Shown here one piece after another: positions 14,787 through 16,801 of a stretch of 16,801 nt of DNA. Numbering within the stretch: position 1 is the stretch's first letter; each line of letters begins with the position of its first letter. The stretch covers positions 1 to 16,801 of the forward strand of contig JASHVU010000214.1 of NCBI GenBank assembly GCA_030044455.1, in the 5' to 3' direction. Source of the stretch: Acidobacteriaceae bacterium (GTDB lineage: Bacteria; Acidobacteriota; Terriglobia; Terriglobales; Acidobacteriaceae). The position numbers were made by a program, and so were the translations under genes. Under the pieces are notes generated by a model. That model ran no database searches. It was not told where the DNA came from and worked only from the letters and a program-made list of their open reading frames with translations.

Positions 14787-16801
14787 ATGAACAGAAGGCG
14801 TTTTCTTCAGAGTGTGGCTACCGGCGCCTTAACTCTCCCTGGCATTGTCTCAGCCGCTGAGCCTATGTCTTCGTTCAGCGGCGTCGGCAGAGATGGCCTG
14901 CGAGAGCTCCCCGCCGGCGGAGCCTCGGTTGAAGGCCACACTTTGCTTTCAAGCTTCAGCCGTCACGGCGAACAATGGAAGGTCTACGAAGATCTGCGCG
15001 TTCGCGATGGCGCCATCACCTTTGTGTCTTCGGCAGGTAAGGCGCGCATCCTTTCAAAGACTGCCGAACCCGTCTTTGCTGAAAACGGTCCGCAGCACCT
15101 GGGGCTCGAACTAAAAGACATCGCAATGACACCTGAAGATCTGCTGGCGCAAAAACTCCTTGCCAACGGCGATCCCGACGAAGACACAGTGCGCATTGCA
15201 GCGCCGCCGATCGACTCCGCCAGTCGCGGCCCGCGCTCTCGCGCCGGCTGGAACACGATTGTGGGCACGCGCGAGTGCAGCGACACCATGCCCGTGTATC
15301 CGAGCGGCAATACCCGCACCTATCATCCGGTGCAGTTCTTCCACGAGTTAATGCAGCAACACGCCGACAAGCGGTTTGAAGGTCTGGTGGGTGGATGGAC
15401 GCCTGCCGTGCGCAAGATTCTTCCCGCCGACGACGGCTCGTACTACGAAGTTGTTGTGCTCGGCGATGTGCTCGCCAAAGACCGGTTCATCGTTCAAACC
15501 TGGCATCGCACCGCGCACATCAATGACGGCAACATCCTCGACGCCGTTTACGGCTATAGCTATGTGCCTTACACGCGCCGCCGGCAGCCGCCCAAGCCCG
15601 AAGAGTTCTACCTGGGGCTGCTTGAATTTGCCGAGTATTGGGATCGGCTTCTCCACGATCTAGTTCCCATCTCGCTTCCCGACGCGAGTTGGACCAACAT
15701 GGCTGCTCACGCCTTTGTGAAGGAGCAGATCGTGCGGCCTGGTGGCGTTTATCCCAAGTATGGGGCCGTCGATCGCGATTACTACGGACCGGAATACGAC
15801 GGCTTTCAGGACATCTTCACCATGTCACTCTATGCCAACCTCGAATGCGGCCGATTCGAGCAGGCGCACGACGTTTTGGACAACTACTTTTCTGATTTTG
15901 TCGACGCAAAAGGCATGATCAACATGCGCGGTCCTGAGACCGCGCAATTCGGTCTCACGCTCTCACTTGTTGCCCGCTATTCGAACTACACCCGCGACCA
16001 GGCTTTGCTGCTCAAGCATCGCCGCAAAATTGAAGCCGCTGCCGCATTGCTCCAGGAGTTGCACGAAGAATCGCTGCTCCTGCCTGCATCCGATCCCGGT
16101 CACGGTCTCATCCACGGCTGGTGCGAGTCCGATTCGTGCCTCATGCCCGATCCTTCAGTCTGGTGGAAGCCGTACTTCGCCAACAGCGCGTATGCCGTTC
16201 GCGGCTGGCGCGATATTTCAGCGGTTTGGCGCGGCCTTGGCTTTGACGGCGCTCAAACTCTCGCCGCATCCTGGTCGCGCAGCAGCACTCAGTTGCAGGC
16301 AACCCTCATTGAAAGCATTGATGCGCATACCAAGCACGAGATGCAGCCGGCCTACATCGCTCCGCTTCCCGGCGCCAAACTCACCTTCTGGGAATCGCTT
16401 GGGCAGGAACACCCCAGCGAACAGCAGTGGGTGCACCGCTGCTATGCCGAGCTGCTCGAGGCCGGCGTGATTCCCGACCGGCAGGCAAACATCGTGATCG
16501 ACTGCATGCGTTCCTATGGCGCCACCACGCTGGGCATTGTCGCCAATGTCGAGCATCCACATCCTGGCGGCCGCGACATTCTCGGCTTTATCTCCTATGG
16601 GTACGCGCAGGCGCTGCTTCGTCTCGATCGCATCGAGGAATACATTCTCTTTCTCTACTCTCACCGTTATCATGTCCACTCCCGCGGCAGCTGGACCGCG
16701 GGTGAAGTCACCGGCATCACGGGCGACGGGGCGTTGTTCTGCATCCCATCGCAACTCACCATTCCTTTGCTGCTGCGATGGATGCTGGTCTTCGAAGACC
16801 C
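14787..16801 (+). CDS. Tat-exported glycosidase-like protein, 3'-truncated by the window edge
   Basis: At least 671 residues; the frame is open from the ATG to the last base, so the C-terminus lies beyond the window. GGAGG ends five bases before the ATG. The N-terminus NRRRFLQ (residues 2-8) is a near-perfect twin-arginine motif followed by a hydrophobic stretch and an Ala-rich cleavage region (about 20-24), so the protein is exported folded by Tat. About 25-280 looks beta-rich. From ~300 on it is helical and full of Trp, Tyr, His and acidic residues, for example GPEYDGFQDIF, NMRGPETAQFG, and GWCESDSC with W445, E447 and D449. This suggests an (alpha/alpha)6-toroid hydrolase acting on sugars, but I cannot name a family or catalytic residues. 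Folded export may mean a bound cofactor or fast folding. It diverges from the S9 peptidase gene and probably shares its regulation. No gene symbol is justified. Confidence 0.88.
   Translation, partial: MNRRRFLQSVATGALTLPGIVSAAEPMSSFSGVGRDGLRELPAGGASVEGHTLLSSFSRHGEQWKVYEDLRVRDGAITFVSSAGKARILSKTAEPVFAENGPQHLGLELKDIAMTPEDLLAQKLLANGDPDEDTVRIAAPPIDSASRGPRSRAGWNTIVGTRECSDTMPVYPSGNTRTYHPVQFFHELMQQHADKRFEGLVGGWTPAVRKILPADDGSYYEVVVLGDVLAKDRFIVQTWHRTAHINDGNILDAVYGYSYVPYTRRRQPPKPEEFYLGLLEFAEYWDRLLHDLVPISLPDASWTNMAAHAFVKEQIVRPGGVYPKYGAVDRDYYGPEYDGFQDIFTMSLYANLECGRFEQAHDVLDNYFSDFVDAKGMINMRGPETAQFGLTLSLVARYSNYTRDQALLLKHRRKIEAAAALLQELHEESLLLPASDPGHGLIHGWCESDSCLMPDPSVWWKPYFANSAYAVRGWRDISAVWRGLGFDGAQTLAASWSRSSTQLQATLIESIDAHTKHEMQPAYIAPLPGAKLTFWESLGQEHPSEQQWVHRCYAELLEAGVIPDRQANIVIDCMRSYGATTLGIVANVEHPHPGGRDILGFISYGYAQALLRLDRIEEYILFLYSHRYHVHSRGSWTAGEVTGITGDGALFCIPSQLTIPLLLRWMLVFED

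Overview
The window looks like a chromosomal stretch of an Acidobacteriota soil bacterium, most likely of the Terriglobia. The clues are moderately GC-rich DNA, a very large Oar-like TonB-dependent receptor with an N-terminal carboxypeptidase-regulatory-like domain and no SusD partner, and a mix of secreted hydrolases of poorly known families. The taxonomic call is an inference from gene content, not from a marker gene. No rRNA, tRNA, CRISPR array or insertion sequence was seen.

Region 1 (1-792, +) is the 3' part of a PLP-dependent cysteine synthase family enzyme cut by the left edge. A 438-base stretch with no convincing gene follows (793-1230), perhaps carrying a decayed minus-strand gene fragment. 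Region 2 (1231-3849, +) is a compact three-gene operon: two tandem, divergent paralogs of an uncharacterised ~200-residue family, then a DyP-type haem peroxidase. The first paralog carries an extra hydrophobic N-terminal stretch. The second overlaps the peroxidase gene by 8 bases. This operon is the best candidate in the window for an undescribed system.

Region 3 (3938-11486, -) reads, in transcription order, as Oar-like outer-membrane receptor, GntR/FCD regulator and a DUF5695-like exported protein that is probably a glycoside hydrolase. Region 4 (11893-14289, -) is an exported S9 (DPP-IV-like) serine peptidase with a complete Ser/Asp/His triad. Region 5 (14787 to the right edge, +) is a Tat-exported protein of glycosidase-like, alpha-helical character, divergent from the peptidase. 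Its reading frame stays open to the window end.

Regions 3-5 together resemble a nutrient-scavenging locus: an outer-membrane receptor, a local metabolite-sensing regulator and three exported hydrolase-like proteins. The 497-base divergent intergenic region holds a perfect TTGTATACAA palindrome, with a second half-copy exactly 20 bases away that forms part of a plausible promoter. This is a reasonable candidate operator for the resident GntR protein. The region upstream of the receptor has a promoter-like sequence and three related AAACG-centred motifs.
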